DNA of 64,000 nt from Carallia brachiata (Eukaryota; Streptophyta; Magnoliopsida; Malpighiales; Rhizophoraceae): the NCBI GenBank assembly GCA_021464245.1, contig JADCRB010000046.1, positions 4,921,813-4,985,812 of the forward strand. Reading direction: 5' to 3'. Positions within the stretch are counted from its first letter, which is position 1, and the number at the start of each line of letters is the position of its first letter. Position numbers and translations under genes: made by a program. The notes under the pieces are model-generated. The model had not been told where the DNA came from and ran no database searches. It saw only the letters and a program-made list of their open reading frames with translations. Below, piece after piece: positions 50,212-62,457 of this stretch.

Positions 50212-52200
50212 GAGTGCAACCCCATATGTATAAGAGCACCATTAGAGTGCAACAAGCACCGTGACAAAAAAACGAGGACGCAATTACGGACACCTGAGTG
50301 CCACGTCTAAGTCGCGTCGGAGTATTTTATTAGAATTTTTTCGAAAAAATGATAATAATGAAATATTCATATGGATGTCAATATGCATACTAATGTTTGT
50401 GTACTTAACTTTTCCTCAAAAAATAAAAAGGAAACAAAAAAAGTTATGTGGTGACAAATTTGCTTGTAAAAGCAAAGAATAGCGTTTTGAGTATAAAAAA
50501 AGAACATAATAAATCCTTTGGAGTATGTTTAAAGCGGTCTTTAGATTATTCATTTTTTAGTTACAGATTTCAATATGTGAGATGTGTTCAAATTACTAGA
50601 TGACATGTCACCCGATTCTGAGAAGTTTCTCTTTTGTGTAAAAAAAAAATTATATGCTATTAATTTATGAGGATAATTTATTTGTCTAAGTTTTTTTTTT
50701 AATTTTTATTTTTGCTAATTAAAAATTTAATTAAATAATAATATTTTTTTTATTCTTATAAATCGCTCACTTCCTTTCTTATATTAAAACTTGAAACCTA
50801 CTTCCAAATCAAATATTTAAATTCTAACTTTATATTCCTCGGATGGTGTGGAATTGTTCGGTTATAGGATTTGTTCGGTCTCATGTCTCGACTTCGTTAA
50901 CTGTTAGTGCTTCTGTTCTATTCGGGCTAGTATTTTATTGAAAAAGGAGATCCAGAATGAAGATCTATCGGACTAGTTTTCACTTTTTTAGTTTGATTCT
51001 TGTCGGTTCAAAGTAAACCGTATTAGTTAAATTTTTATCTTTGTTACTCTTTTTTTTTTCTATCTATTAGACCGTAAATTATATAATAGAGTAACTTTTT
51101 TTTATAAATTTCACATTTTTTAATTAAAATTTAAATTTAAGATTTTAAAAATAAAAGTCTTTAACACTAATTTTGGTTGTTTCCTAATTTTATTTATTTA
51201 TTTTTCCTAGTTTGATTCTCATGAATCAGTGCCTGAAAGCAATGAATTTCCAATTTTGGGCCTACTAAAGTTGTTGAGCCCCGAAATCATTTTAAAGATA
51301 CACTGCCGCTATAACGGTAATATCTATTGTACTTCCGCGCACTTCAATTTGGACTTTGACCAACGGTTCCTGCTTCTCTTTCATCTTTGCAGACTCCAGC
51401 CCAAGCAAGAAAGTCGATCTTAAAAGGGCCCTGCAGACCAAACTGATTGGGGTAATTCTGCATCCAACGATGCTGGCCAGGTATTTTGCACTTGACTTGG
51501 AGATGGTTTCGGCCCAGGTTCGTCTCTTATTCTCCTTGGTCAACTCAAACTTCTTCTCTTGAATTACATGCTTTTCCAACCCTTTGCTTTTTGAACTGCA
51601 CCATTTAAGTTAAATATTTCAAAAAACTTAATTATTTCGGTGTAGCCCTTTTTTTTTTTGGGTTAGAACTCCACTAAAATCTAGTAGGATAACTAATGAA
51701 ATGCATAAAGCCACATTATTTAAAGGATAGATACTAAATTGATCTTAAATTTTTATAGATCTTTTTAATGTAGTCTTATATATTTTTTCTTTGTCAAATG
51801 AACCATATAACTTTATTTTTTTTAGGTCGTTTGAATCAATTTTTTATAGAATTGAATATATATATATATATTGAAAAAATTAAAATTACTTTAAAAAGAG
51901 ATTCAAATGAAATAAAAAATAAATGCATAGGGCTCGATAAGCAAAAGAAAAAGTTTAAGAGTAATTTGGAGTTTATGCCCCGATTATTTTCATGCTTAAG
52001 TGGGGTCAATCACGTAAGCAATAATAAAATATATGCTTTTTTTTGGTAGAATATATGTATTTTTATATTTTTTTTGGTTTACAAGGGCCCCTCAAATTCG
52101 TTCTCATCGAAGGCTGTCCCTCCATTGGGCCAGAACTAATTTTATGGGCTCAATTTTTATCAAACAAGCCCAGCGTAATGGCCCATATACTCGATTTAAA
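50212..52200. other. 5' flank of receptor kinase C, array unit 3
   Basis: About 50.26-50.51 kb matches 57.48-57.72 kb closely (TGTCTAAGTC or CGTCTAAGTC, AATGAAATATTCATATG, GTGACAAATTTGCTTGTAAA). The block near 50.85-50.94 kb is the shared one of the other units. 51.22-51.33 kb carries another shared phrase (CCCGAAATCATTTTAAAG). No gene is supported. Confidence 0.7.
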
Positions 52201-55200
52201 TTTCACGAACGTTGTCCTGTAACAGTCATTTTAAGGCGGCATTTTCGAATCCTAATGGGATGGGGACACCCGATATTTCGCTATATATGCAATGCAAGTC
52301 GTTACCTTCCGGCTCTCTCCTTCAACATTCTCTCTGTTTTTCTTTTTCTTTTTTCTTCCCTCTTCTCTCTCTGGCCTTCACGGCCCTTTTCCTTTTTTCT
52401 TCGTCTCCGGCTCATGCGCGGCCTCCCGGAGATTCATTCTTCAAACCTCGTTTTTCTCATTACTTTCTGTATTCCTTTCCTCCGTTCCCACACCGTATCT
52501 CTTTCTACTTTCCTTTTTCAAGAATTCAAATCTGTGGTTATGTCCCTTTCTTCTTAATCCGACGGTTTTTTTTTTTTTCCCGGTGTCTGTTTCAGATTGT
52601 TCGGAAGGAAGTGAAGGAATCAAAGATAATTGACTCTTTTTGCCGTTATATTAGGGTTTCTTCTCCTTCTTCTTTTTATTTTTTTACCGTTATGTAAGAA
52701 AGTGAAAGATATTTTCGGCAACTTATTTTCTTGTTTTCTTTTTTTTTCAATTTTAACTTTCTTGAACTATAGGCAACGTTCGGGTCTTTATTCGTGCAAT
52801 AGAAAAAGTCTTTTAGACTTCTACCATGATGATGTCGCAGTATGCAAAATTCCTATGGACTTGTCTCTTATGATTTCCAGTCCTTATCTTTTGTTCTTGA
52901 TTACTTTTGGGTTTCTGAACGGAGCATTGGAAGTTATTACCGATTGAGCACTATTACATTTCAAGAAGAAAATATACACAAAAAAATGACTTGCAATCCA
53001 ATCAATTGCACATTAAATCCGATGAGATGTATTTGAACTGCATTTCGAATACTTTTTCTTCTTGAGAATGTAACTTTTTTCTTCGGTTAAGTGCTTTATA
53101 TTCCACAGATAAAAGTTTGGTAAGGATGTTGGGTGGGCCAGGTATGATAGTAAAAGATGAGTTCTGCGCTGCCATTGGGCCTGCACTGTGCTTATTCATT
53201 ATTGTCTTAAAAATGTCTAAGATCACCAAATTTGTTTTGGCGCACTTCAAGATTTTGTTCTCAATCTTTGTTTCTGTTTGATATTGTTCTTTGGGGGGCT
53301 ATTTATCCTTTTCTTGTTTTTTTTTTAATTTCCGTCTCTGGACATGGTAGCAATATGTCTCTTTCCCTAAGCCTAGTCTTAGAGGTGGAAAAGATAAGGC
53401 GTTTCTCCCGCTCATGAAAGGAGCCAAGATGCTGGGTATTGAATGGCAGAGCGGTGGCGCGAATTTTGGAATTCTGGTTTCCGGATTTCAACGTTCCCCA
53501 AAAAAAAAAGGTTTTTTTTTTTTTTTTTGCTTTTATTTTGTTTAATTTCTTCTTTCTTTTATATCCACACTCAGTATCCTGTTTGTTGCCTGTAGCAGAC
53601 TTCGGGGAAAGAAATCAAGGACCAAATTACAATACAGTTGTGCCCAGTTGCCCACATTTGTTCTCAGGTTTCAAGCTTTAAAGTTTGTGCATTAGACATA
53701 GATCGCATCATTGCAGTGGCAATGCATTGGCTATATATATCTACATGTCTACATGTTGCTCTTTGCTCTGTTTGAGAAGATGCAGAATGACGGTGCAGTG
53801 GCTGTTCTTGTTTTTCCCTGTTTAGACTTCACGTAGTAGTTGACCTTTTTCTTCTTTTGGTTTCTTTTTGAGAGAAATGGGGTCGATCTTCTGAGTGTTG
53901 ACAGCCGAAATGTGCAGTGATGCTAAGGAGAAAGGTCACACGGGATAGTAGCATGAAATTCCCTAGTAGCTACGTACCCAACCTGTCTTTTATTGATGCA
54001 AGTTGGTCAAAAATAGAATCCGTGAGTTTTATAAGGGTAAACGGAGAGTCTGGATCACTAAATATTTTTCCATGTTTCTTGTTGGCTAATTGCTTTATTT
54101 AAAGACATTTGCTCTCCAATACACATGGCTGCTTGTTTAAATATTAGTGTTCACGCACAAGTCTGCCTGATTTTGAGTAATGTGGTTCATAAAATTATAT
54201 TATAGAGGTTTAATTCATAATTTCCTAATGGGGAGCACTTTTATGTTTCTTATCTCTTTGGAAGGGAAATTGATAGAGAAAACACCTGCTCTTTCAGAGC
54301 CATTGATGCAAGGTCAGGTGTTTAAATATTATTGACATTGCAGAAGGGAACTTTCTTTGTTCAAATTTTGTGCATCTAAAGTCTTTTCTCTTGTTTTATG
54401 TTTTGTTTAGGGTGTTTGAGTCCACCCCTTCCTCCGGGGGCTATCATCCAGCAAACAGAAAATGGGGCTTGACAAAATTGAGGGACCAATATGGGGATGT
54501 TACGGCAATTGATGGAACCCACCGCAAGAAATGAGGTAAGCCAATTACTTGTGTGTGCAATTCCTTGAAGTTATATCTTCCATAGCTTCTTTTGCTTCTC
54601 GACCTTCACAAAAAATAGTGCGCCCAGGTGAGTGGATACTTCTTTTTTTTTTCCCTATCTGGCTTAGGTTAATCTGAGATGCTTGTTTCTTATAGGGCAT
54701 TTGTTTGATAATGTGAAATGCCTTTATGACAATAGGAGAAATGCGAGATAGCGCATGTGCAGCAGCTGCTTTAGAGTCTTGGATTGCTACTACCCTTCTC
54801 AATAAAAATTATTGCTGAGGTCATTTTGTTTTTGTTCAAATTTGTTATGTTGGTCTCAGGCATAATAACAATTTAACAATTTCTTTCTCTGGATTCCTTG
54901 TTTTGCAGCAGCACTAATGGACGGTAAGATAGGGGCTGTAGTAGATGGGGATATTTTGACTGGTTTCCAAGGAAACCTTTTGGATCTTAGGACTTTTTCA
55001 ATGCTCCCCATGGAGCTATCATTGCCATGATGGTAATTTTTCTCTAATTTGGACATTGAAGCCCCTCCTAGTACAGCATGCATTATGGATCATTTTAATG
55101 TTTCTGTAATCTGTAGTGTTCTTCTTAAGATAAATTGTCAAATGTTCGATAAGCAGCAAAAGCATGTTTTGCTGAGATGTCCAAAGTCCAGCTTTAGCTT

Positions 55201-56510
55201 TTCTTCAGGAACAACCTGTTGGAATTTCATAGGATACTAACGTGGATGACTTCTTGTCTTCGGTATTCAAGACCTGGAGTAGGAAGATTGTCAGTGGACA
55301 TTCCTGTGGAAGAAACTGACAAAATAATGTGCCTTGAACATGCAGAGCAGTAGCTTAAAATTTTGGAATTATGGTTCTGGGATTCTTTGCAGGTACTTCT
55401 TTCTGCTCTTTTATGTATCTTCTATCTTTACATATGCTTGATTTGGTGCTCAGCATTCTGTGTGTTATTTTGGCGCAAGAAATTAAAGGCAAAGTTTCCA
55501 ATATTTCGAGCAGAGCTTCCCGCATTTGATATCACATTTCAACCTTTAAGGTATGCGCATTAGACATCTATTCGATCATTACAGTGACCGAGCAGTTTCC
55601 ATGCACATGTTGCTCTCTTCCCTGTTTAAGAAGATGCAGGATGTGGTGGTGAAGTAATTGATCTTTAGTCTATCAATTTCTTATTTCTTGTTTTTCCCTA
55701 TTTAGCTTTATGTTGCGTGCAATCTTTTTTCTTTTCCTTTTTACAGTTTATAGGGGTGAAGGTTGAGCTTGTTACTTTTGAGGTGAAATTGTTTTTAATA
55801 TCATCAACTCATCGTGTTCTGTGTTGTGTGTATTTTTGTTGTTTGCGCATTGCTTTTGATAATGCCATTTTCAATATCAGTTCCATCAGAGGCTTATCTC
55901 CGGAGATATATTCAATGATAAGTCCGTTCTTCTAGTTTAGTCTTGTCAGATTTTTGTCCTTTTTTAAAAAAAAAAAAATTAAGCTGTCTATTGGTTGAAA
56001 TCTGACACTAGGAACAGAGAATGAAGATCAAGAAGTTGATGCCTATGGATGCAGACTTTAGCGTAGACTGATTGATTGGATGGAGAAATGCATCTCTGTT
56101 CTTTAATATCAGTATTATCTATTCTTCTTAGAAAATGGTTCTTTTTTTTTAATTAAATTGACTGCATTATGGCTTTCCTTCTTGTACCTGTGTATGAAGT
56201 TTTACAGAAAAAGGTACTTAAGGACACTTCTGCTGTGTGTTTGTGAGTCCATAGGAGGCCTAGTTATTGAGGAATATGCATATAAGTGAGCTAATTTAGT
56301 TGAACAAATGTTACATATGATAGATTGTAACAAATGGGATTGCATGTAACGTTTTGAGAACAAAAGCAAATGGAACATTGACCAAGCAATCACATTCTGG
56401 GTAGAGAATCTGTTGTGTGTGATTGTGTTTGATCATTGTCCATTGAGGTTCTTTGTTTTTTCTTTGATTAGAAATTTACTGTTGCTCCTAGCGTAATATC
56501 AGTGCACTAG
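52200..56510 (+). repeat. Array unit 4 plus-strand segment with decayed exon-like pieces
   Basis: The left part (52.3-52.65 kb) matches the CT-rich blocks of units 2, 3 and 5. 55.77-56.51 kb matches 59.41-60.11 kb of unit 5 in order. Inside, two stretches are partial direct copies of one another: about 53.40-53.84 and 55.32-55.74 kb. Exon-like pieces with plausible splice signals lie at about 54418-54536 (reads GGYHPANRKWGL, then LRDQYGDVTAIDG), 54737-54805 (ACAAAALESWIATTLL) and 54909-55030 (LMDGKIGAVVDGDILTG). They contain stops and I do not recognise the family. I read this as the remains of a plus-strand gene. Confidence 0.5.
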
Positions 56511-57480
56511 ACACAAACGCGTATCAAATACGGTACAGATATGTGTTCAACACGTCAAAACATGTCTATTAAAAAAATTTTTTTTTTAAATTTAAATATG
56601 TTTTGAATATGAGAAAGACATGGTTTGAAAAATAATAATAATAAAAATAATGATAATGATGAACATGATTTTGATGGCAGTTCGCCATCACATGGCCGAT
56701 AGGCCATCCTGGCATCCTCTTTCCCTTTTTTTTTTTTTTTTATTATTTATTATTTATTTTGTAATAAATTTCAATTTTCAAACCACAAGCGTCTGGGAGG
56801 AGAGGAAATTTTTTTCCCCAATTTGTACTCTTTCTTTTTTTGGGATCCAAGATATTTTTTTATTGTATATTTTTTATTATTAATATTTATTTAGTATATG
56901 TTATAACATCTCAAATATACTTTATATATATTATATATATATATATTATAATAATTCATTTTAACAATAATAATTTAATTTAATTTCAAATGTAGGTTAT
57001 AATTTATATTATATTTTCAACAATAATATTTACTCAGATTAAATATTTGTATGTAAATAAATGCAACTATATATAATATATATAAAACTGGGTTCATCTT
57101 TAATTTTTTCAAGATTGACGTGCTGCGTATCCATATATAAAAAATACTCTGCAAGTGCTAGCTATGATTAGGCATTACAGGTTGACTTCCTAAGCTATGT
57201 CCCGGGCATATGTATTCAAGTTGATCTCTATTGTTTAAATGAATAAGTTTGTCTGCTTTTTAATTATTTTGTAATTATTTTAAATTTAATTAAATAAATC
57301 TACCAAATTTTTTCTAATTGAAAAAAGGTCTTCTCAAGTCTTAACGAGTGTTGTAACTTGTGCACAAGTGCAGTTATGGTGAATGACTCAATGATCTGCC
57401 CATGGTCCGTGAGTTCGTCAATTATATCTGCCTACTTACATTTTTCATTGCATACTCGGCGATTTCTGCATCAAGTCAGC
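56511..57480. other. Scar of a deleted receptor kinase in unit 4
   Basis: Left of 56511 the sequence matches the DNA just below gene D (homology ends near 60112, about 250 bp before D's stop). Right of about 57480 it matches the 5' flank of gene C (from 50265). Where a kinase of about 2 kb should lie there is only 1 kb of AT-rich, unrelated sequence with TA-rich runs. This indicates that unit 4 once had a kinase, now removed or replaced. Confidence 0.6.
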
Positions 57481-60366
57481 ATGGAAACAACGGACAACCT
57501 GAGTGCGGTGTCTAAGTCTCGTCCTATAATTACGAGTATTTTATTAATTTTTTGAAAAAATAATAATAATGAAATATTCATATGTATACTAATATGTGTA
57601 CCAATGTTTGTGTATATAACTTTTTCTCAAAAAAAAAAAAAAAAAAAAAATAGCTATGCGGTGACAAATTTGCTTGTAAACATAAAGTATAGCGTTTTGA
57701 GTTAAAAAAAAACAGAATAAACTCTTTTGAATATCTTTAGAGCTTCTTTTGATTATTCATTTTTTTAGCTATAAATTTCAATCTGAGATGTGTTTAAATT
57801 ACTAGATGTTTCTCTTTTGTGTGAAAAAAAAAAATTGTGTGCTATTAATTTGTGATGATAATTTACTTGTCTAAGTTTTGTCTTTTTTTTTTTTTTTTTT
57901 GTTTGTTTAGCCTTTTAGAGTCCAATTAAACAATCATATACATTCTATTTTTATAAATTTCTCGCCTCCTTTCTCCAATTAAAACTTGAAACCCTCCAAA
58001 TTAAAACCTGACTTCCAAATTAAAAATTTAAATTCTAACTTTTTTTTCTTTTTTTTTTGGTCTCATAAATTCTAACTTTATATTCCTCGGATTGTATGGA
58101 ATTGTTCGGTCTCATGTCTCGGCTTCGTTAACTGTGATTGCTTCTGTTCTATTTGGGCTAGTATTTAATTGAAAAAAAAAAGATTCCTTTCCACTTTTTA
58201 TGTTTGATTTTTTTTTTTGGATCAAATTTTATGTTTGATTCTTGTGGGTTCAATCATTTGCTTGCTTCACAATGGGTAACAAATGGTTCGATTATTGTTA
58301 TGGGCTCAAATTTTGTCAAACAGTACTTGAAAGCAATTAAGTTCCAATTTTGGGCCTATTAGAGTTGTTGAGGCCCGAAATCATTTTAAAGTTGGGTAAT
58401 GTTATTTACACGCTGAAAATGACTCTATACACGCAAACTCAAGCCACCGCTTTTTGTTTTCATGCGTTTCATTTGCGTGTATGAGTACATTTCGGGGTCA
58501 CCCTTTAAAGTTACACCGACATTATAACGGTAATATTTTTTAAATCAACGACCAAGAAAAAAAAAATACTTTATAAACCAGAAACCAAGGTTACGGCGTC
58601 GTTTTAACCCCCACTGTGCGAATCCTGTCAGGACGGGGGCTCCCCCTGCCGTCTTTATATTTACGCAAGCGTCGCTTCCGTCAGATTTCACATCAGCCAC
58701 TTTCCTCTAAAACCTTTCTTTCTCTCTAGCCTCCATTGCCTCCCTTTTTTTTGTCTTCTTTCTCGTCCTCGTCGCCGGCTCGCACGGCGGAAATTCTTTC
58801 TTCAAACCTTTCCTTTCTTATTACGATTCTTTATTCCATTCTTTCGTTTCCCCGCCGTTTCTTGCCTCGGTGATTCTTGAAATTCTCTCTCCCTCAAGCC
58901 CCAATCTCCATTTTATACTGTGGTTATTGCGATCGCCACTGACTCACAATTTTTTTATGCTTTTTTCAAGAATTCAAAGAATCAGTTGTTTTCTTCCGTC
59001 TTCTCGATTTGACGGTGTTTTTTTTTTTCCGGTGCCTAATTCAGGTTGCGGCTTAGAATGTGAAGGAAGCGGAGATAATCGAGTACGACTCTCTTCTACC
59101 GTTGTAAGATTTTTCACATTTTAGGGTTTCTTTTTTTTTTTTTTTGCAAAAAATGTGCCTGTTTCTTGTTCTTGTTCTTCTTCTGCTTGTTCTTCTCCTT
59201 TTATTTATTTATTTTTTTTAAAAAAGTCCGTCCAAGATCGGACCGTATCCGTTTATTTATCATCTTTGCGTTTTTATTTCATCTCAGTTTTTTCGTTTTT
59301 TTAGATCTACAATTTTTCCTTTTATTTTCTTTAAAGAAAATGTTTAAATGAGTTGTCTGATAACTGTTCTGTGGTTATGCTTTCATCTACATCGAGTAAA
59401 TTAAAGTTTTGAATTATGTTTTTGAAATCATCAACTCATCGCGTTCATGTGTTGTGTGTGTTTCTGTTGTTTGCACATTGCTTTTGAGATTGCAATTTTC
59501 CTTATCAGTTCCATTAGAGCCCTATTTCCGGAGATTTATTTCAACAGGAAGTCCGTTCTTTCTGTTCTACACTACCTTGCTCTTCTCAGATTTTGTTTTT
59601 TTTTTCGAGGTAACATTTTTTGGAAATTGAGCCTGTCTATTGGTTGAAATGTGACACTGAGAACAGAGAATGAAGATCAAGAAGTTGATGCCTATGGATG
59701 GAGAAATGCATCTCTGTTCTTCAATATTGGTATTATCTATATTTCTTCTTAGAAAATGCTTCTTCTTCTTCTTTTAATTAGAATTGACTGCATTATGGTT
59801 TTCCTTATTGTACCTGTGTATGAAGCTTTACCATGAGGACACTTTTGTTGCGTGTCTCGGAGTCCACAGAAGCCCCAGTGATTTAATAATATGCATACAA
59901 GTGAATTAATCTTGTTGAACAAACATTATATACGATAGATCGTTGCAAGTAATGTTTTGAGAACCAAAAGCAAATGGAACATTAACCGAGCAATCACATT
60001 CTGGATAGAAAATAAGTTGTGCGTGATTGTGTTTGATCATTGTCCATTGAGGTTCTTTGTTTTTTTCTTTGATTAGAAATCTACTGTTGCTCCTGGTGTA
60101 ATATCAGTGATTATCAGGCTTTGAAGTTTCCTTCAGTTATTCTAATTCAGGAATCAAGACTCGAAGAGGTTTCCATGAATGTCAATCATACTGGAAACAA
60201 GAAACATGGAGGGGCTTTCAATTGTAATTCCACAACTGAAATTACTCTCAATTGGATGACGTGATGGAAGCAAAAACTGATGCAAATTACAGTAGCAACA
60301 ACAGAAAAAAACAACAGTAACCAAAACAGATTATGTTACATGAAGGCAGAATGTATCCGAAAACAC
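57480..60366. other. 5' flank remnant of unit 4 and plus-strand segment of unit 5
   Basis: 57.48-58.58 kb is the retained 5' flank of the lost kinase, with the shared block near 58.09 kb and a small transposon at 58394. From 58.6 kb the CT-rich block of unit 5 begins (CGGCTCGCACGGCGG, CTCAAGCCCCAATC), followed by the segment matching 55.77-56.51 kb. No open frame is conserved among the copies. Confidence 0.7.
58394..58503. mobile_element. 110-bp non-autonomous DNA element with 9-bp target duplication
   Basis: TTTAAAGTT occurs on both sides (58385-58393 and 58504-58512). Units 1 to 3 carry the uninterrupted site (CTAAAGTTACACCG near 39131, CTAACGTTACACCG near 45571, TTAAAGATACACTG near 51291). 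The termini start GGGTAATGTT and end, in reverse complement, GGGTGACCCC, so the inverted repeat is short. Two inverted ATACACGCAAA words lie inside. A 9-bp duplication is typical of Mutator-like elements. Confidence 0.75.
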
Positions 60367-62457
60367 TTAGTGAACACTACCAGTAGTTGCAGGGGGAAAG
60401 TTTGATCTAGAGCCTGAGAACTGACTTTGGCCTTTCACAGACCCAGAACCACCAGTAGATGGATATTTATAGAAGGCAGACACAGTGCCAAGGTCAGTGA
60501 CAATATTTGGTGGCTCTGGCATCTCCACTGGCAGAGAAGGCAAATGAACATTGCCTTTGAGCATCTCAATGGCTTCCCCAATTGAAGGGCGACAGCAATG
60601 ATTCGGATGGGCACAAGAAAGGCCAACAATGAGCAGTCGTGTGACCTCTTCATCAATATAGTTTTGGCCTAATCGCGGATCTGCAGCAGCAAGAAGGTTT
60701 CCTGCTCCATAATGCTCCCAAACCCATGCCACCAACAATTTTCTACTAATCACACCATTCTTCTCAAACTCAAAAACAGCAGGCTTTCCACAAGCTATTT
60801 CCAAAGCAACTATGCCAAAGCTGTAGATATCTGATTCCGTGCTAGCCTTGAGGCTTTCAAGATATTCTGGAGCTATGTAGCCTTTTGAGCCAACCAGCAA
60901 TGTTGTGGTACCTGAACTCTGGCCATGTTCCACAAGCCTTGCCAGCCCGAAGTCACCGAGCTTGGCATTGAAACTCGAATCCAGTAGCACATTACTTGAT
61001 TTGATGTCGCGATGCAGCACACACTGATCGCATTCTTCCTGAAGGTAAAACAGGGCTGAGGCCAAGCCTAAGGCTATTTTATACCTGGTTTCCCATGTCA
61101 GCAAGTATGTTTTGGTATAAAGATGGAAATCCAGGCTCCTGTTTGGCATGAACTCGTAAACAATGAGGAGTTCTTGCTCTTTCTGGCACCATCCAATTAA
61201 TTGAACCAGGTTCCGGTGCCTTAATTGGCTGATGGTCTTTACTTCTGCTGCGTACTCTTTGAATCCCTGCTCAGAATCTGAAGTTATCCTCTTGACCGCT
61301 ACACTGCTATTCCTGTTTCTCAAGAAACCCTGATAGACGATGCCAGACCCGCCTCTTCCGACTATCCCTGCCTCAGCGAAGTTATTTGTTGCGCCAGCCA
61401 ATTCATCGTATGAAAAACTTCTGGGTCTGGTATCGTTTTCCAATTCGTCATCGGCGCTAGCATTCCTGCCTCTTCTTTGTCTTCTATTGATCCAACAGAA
61501 AAGCCACACTAAACCTGGAACAAGAGCAAGTGCAGAAATAGTCGGGATCACCCATATCAAATATTCATTCTTTCTCCTTCCACTTGAGCTAGTCTGGCCA
61601 CTCGTGGGATTTTCGGGGAGTGGTAAAAATGAACTGAATTCCCAATAGTAAATCTCATGGTTTTCGAAGTTCGTTTCACTGGTTGATGCTGAAAATCCTA
61701 CTCTAACCCATTCTGGCAAGCGATCTGTAAAATCCACGCGGGCCTGTAGGATACAATCATGTGGCTTACCATTCTCATCGTCATTTTTCACAACAACACT
61801 TAAAGTTTCCGCAGTTGAATTGTAAGTAATAGAAGTACTGATTCTTGTACCATGAGGAGTATCACTGAAGGTCCAATTGCAGACAGCAGCAGAATCCAGA
61901 GAGGAGATATCGATACCAATGTGGTCGCCAAGATCCTCCGGGTCCCATTTATCGGGGTACGTGTCAAACTCTACAGCAACGAAGTCAGGATTTTCGGCAG
62001 CTGAATACAGAGCAAGATTCTCACCTCCTGAGCTATGCGGAATCTTGGAGTCGTTGGGAGCCAGAAAAAATGTCATTCCATAGCCTTTGGGAGTACTTAA
62101 ATTTGATTTTATCTCAAAGGAAAAAGTGGTGTTGAAGTCCGCAACATTCCTTGAGCCCTTGTCCCAGAGATGAACTGCTCGACTGTAGGTGGCTCGGCCA
62201 ACGCTTCCATTGTTACGGATCGGGATCAAGTTCGAGGTGAGTTGAACTGCATCTTCTTCCACGGAGGCGTCTCCCTCAAGCAATATTTCTGGCATGCCTT
62301 GGAAGAATTTATCGAAGCGGAAGATTGTATTATCGGACACGGATGCTTCACCGGTGCAGAGGACCGTGGTGAAAAAGATTGGCAAGATCATAAGCACCCT
62401 GGAAGGTCGATTTTTGGCAGTTCGGAGAAGATGAAAGGACATGCAGTGCTTTTCCAT
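60367..62457 (-). CDS. L-type lectin receptor kinase D (class IX-like), intact and diverged
   Basis: Intronless, 696 residues, ATG at 62457, stop at 60367-60369. A hydrophobic signal segment (MILPIFFTTVLCTG) starts about residue 23. The lectin domain is at about 44-276 with VEFDTYPDKWDPED and GDHIGIDISS. The transmembrane helix is at about 299-322 (YLIWVIPTISALALVPGLVWLF). The kinase, at about 361-640, has GRGGSGIVY, Lys389 in VAVKR, HRD 482-484, DFG 502-504 in GDFGLAR, and GSKGYIAPEYLES. All catalytic residues are present. The C-terminal tail is Gly/Ser-rich (GGSGSVKGQSQFSGSRS). It differs clearly from A-C, which share DFGQAR and a tail ending in TAPSNTA (A and C) or TAPCNTA (B). D therefore represents an older lineage in the array. 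Predicted role: cell-surface perception and signalling; ligand unknown. Confidence 0.95.
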   Translation of the reverse strand: MEKHCMSFHLLRTAKNRPSRVLMILPIFFTTVLCTGEASVSDNTIFRFDKFFQGMPEILLEGDASVEEDAVQLTSNLIPIRNNGSVGRATYSRAVHLWDKGSRNVADFNTTFSFEIKSNLSTPKGYGMTFFLAPNDSKIPHSSGGENLALYSAAENPDFVAVEFDTYPDKWDPEDLGDHIGIDISSLDSAAVCNWTFSDTPHGTRISTSITYNSTAETLSVVVKNDDENGKPHDCILQARVDFTDRLPEWVRVGFSASTSETNFENHEIYYWEFSSFLPLPENPTSGQTSSSGRRKNEYLIWVIPTISALALVPGLVWLFCWINRRQRRGRNASADDELENDTRPRSFSYDELAGATNNFAEAGIVGRGGSGIVYQGFLRNRNSSVAVKRITSDSEQGFKEYAAEVKTISQLRHRNLVQLIGWCQKEQELLIVYEFMPNRSLDFHLYTKTYLLTWETRYKIALGLASALFYLQEECDQCVLHRDIKSSNVLLDSSFNAKLGDFGLARLVEHGQSSGTTTLLVGSKGYIAPEYLESLKASTESDIYSFGIVALEIACGKPAVFEFEKNGVISRKLLVAWVWEHYGAGNLLAAADPRLGQNYIDEEVTRLLIVGLSCAHPNHCCRPSIGEAIEMLKGNVHLPSLPVEMPEPPNIVTDLGTVSAFYKYPSTGGSGSVKGQSQFSGSRSNFPPATTGSVH

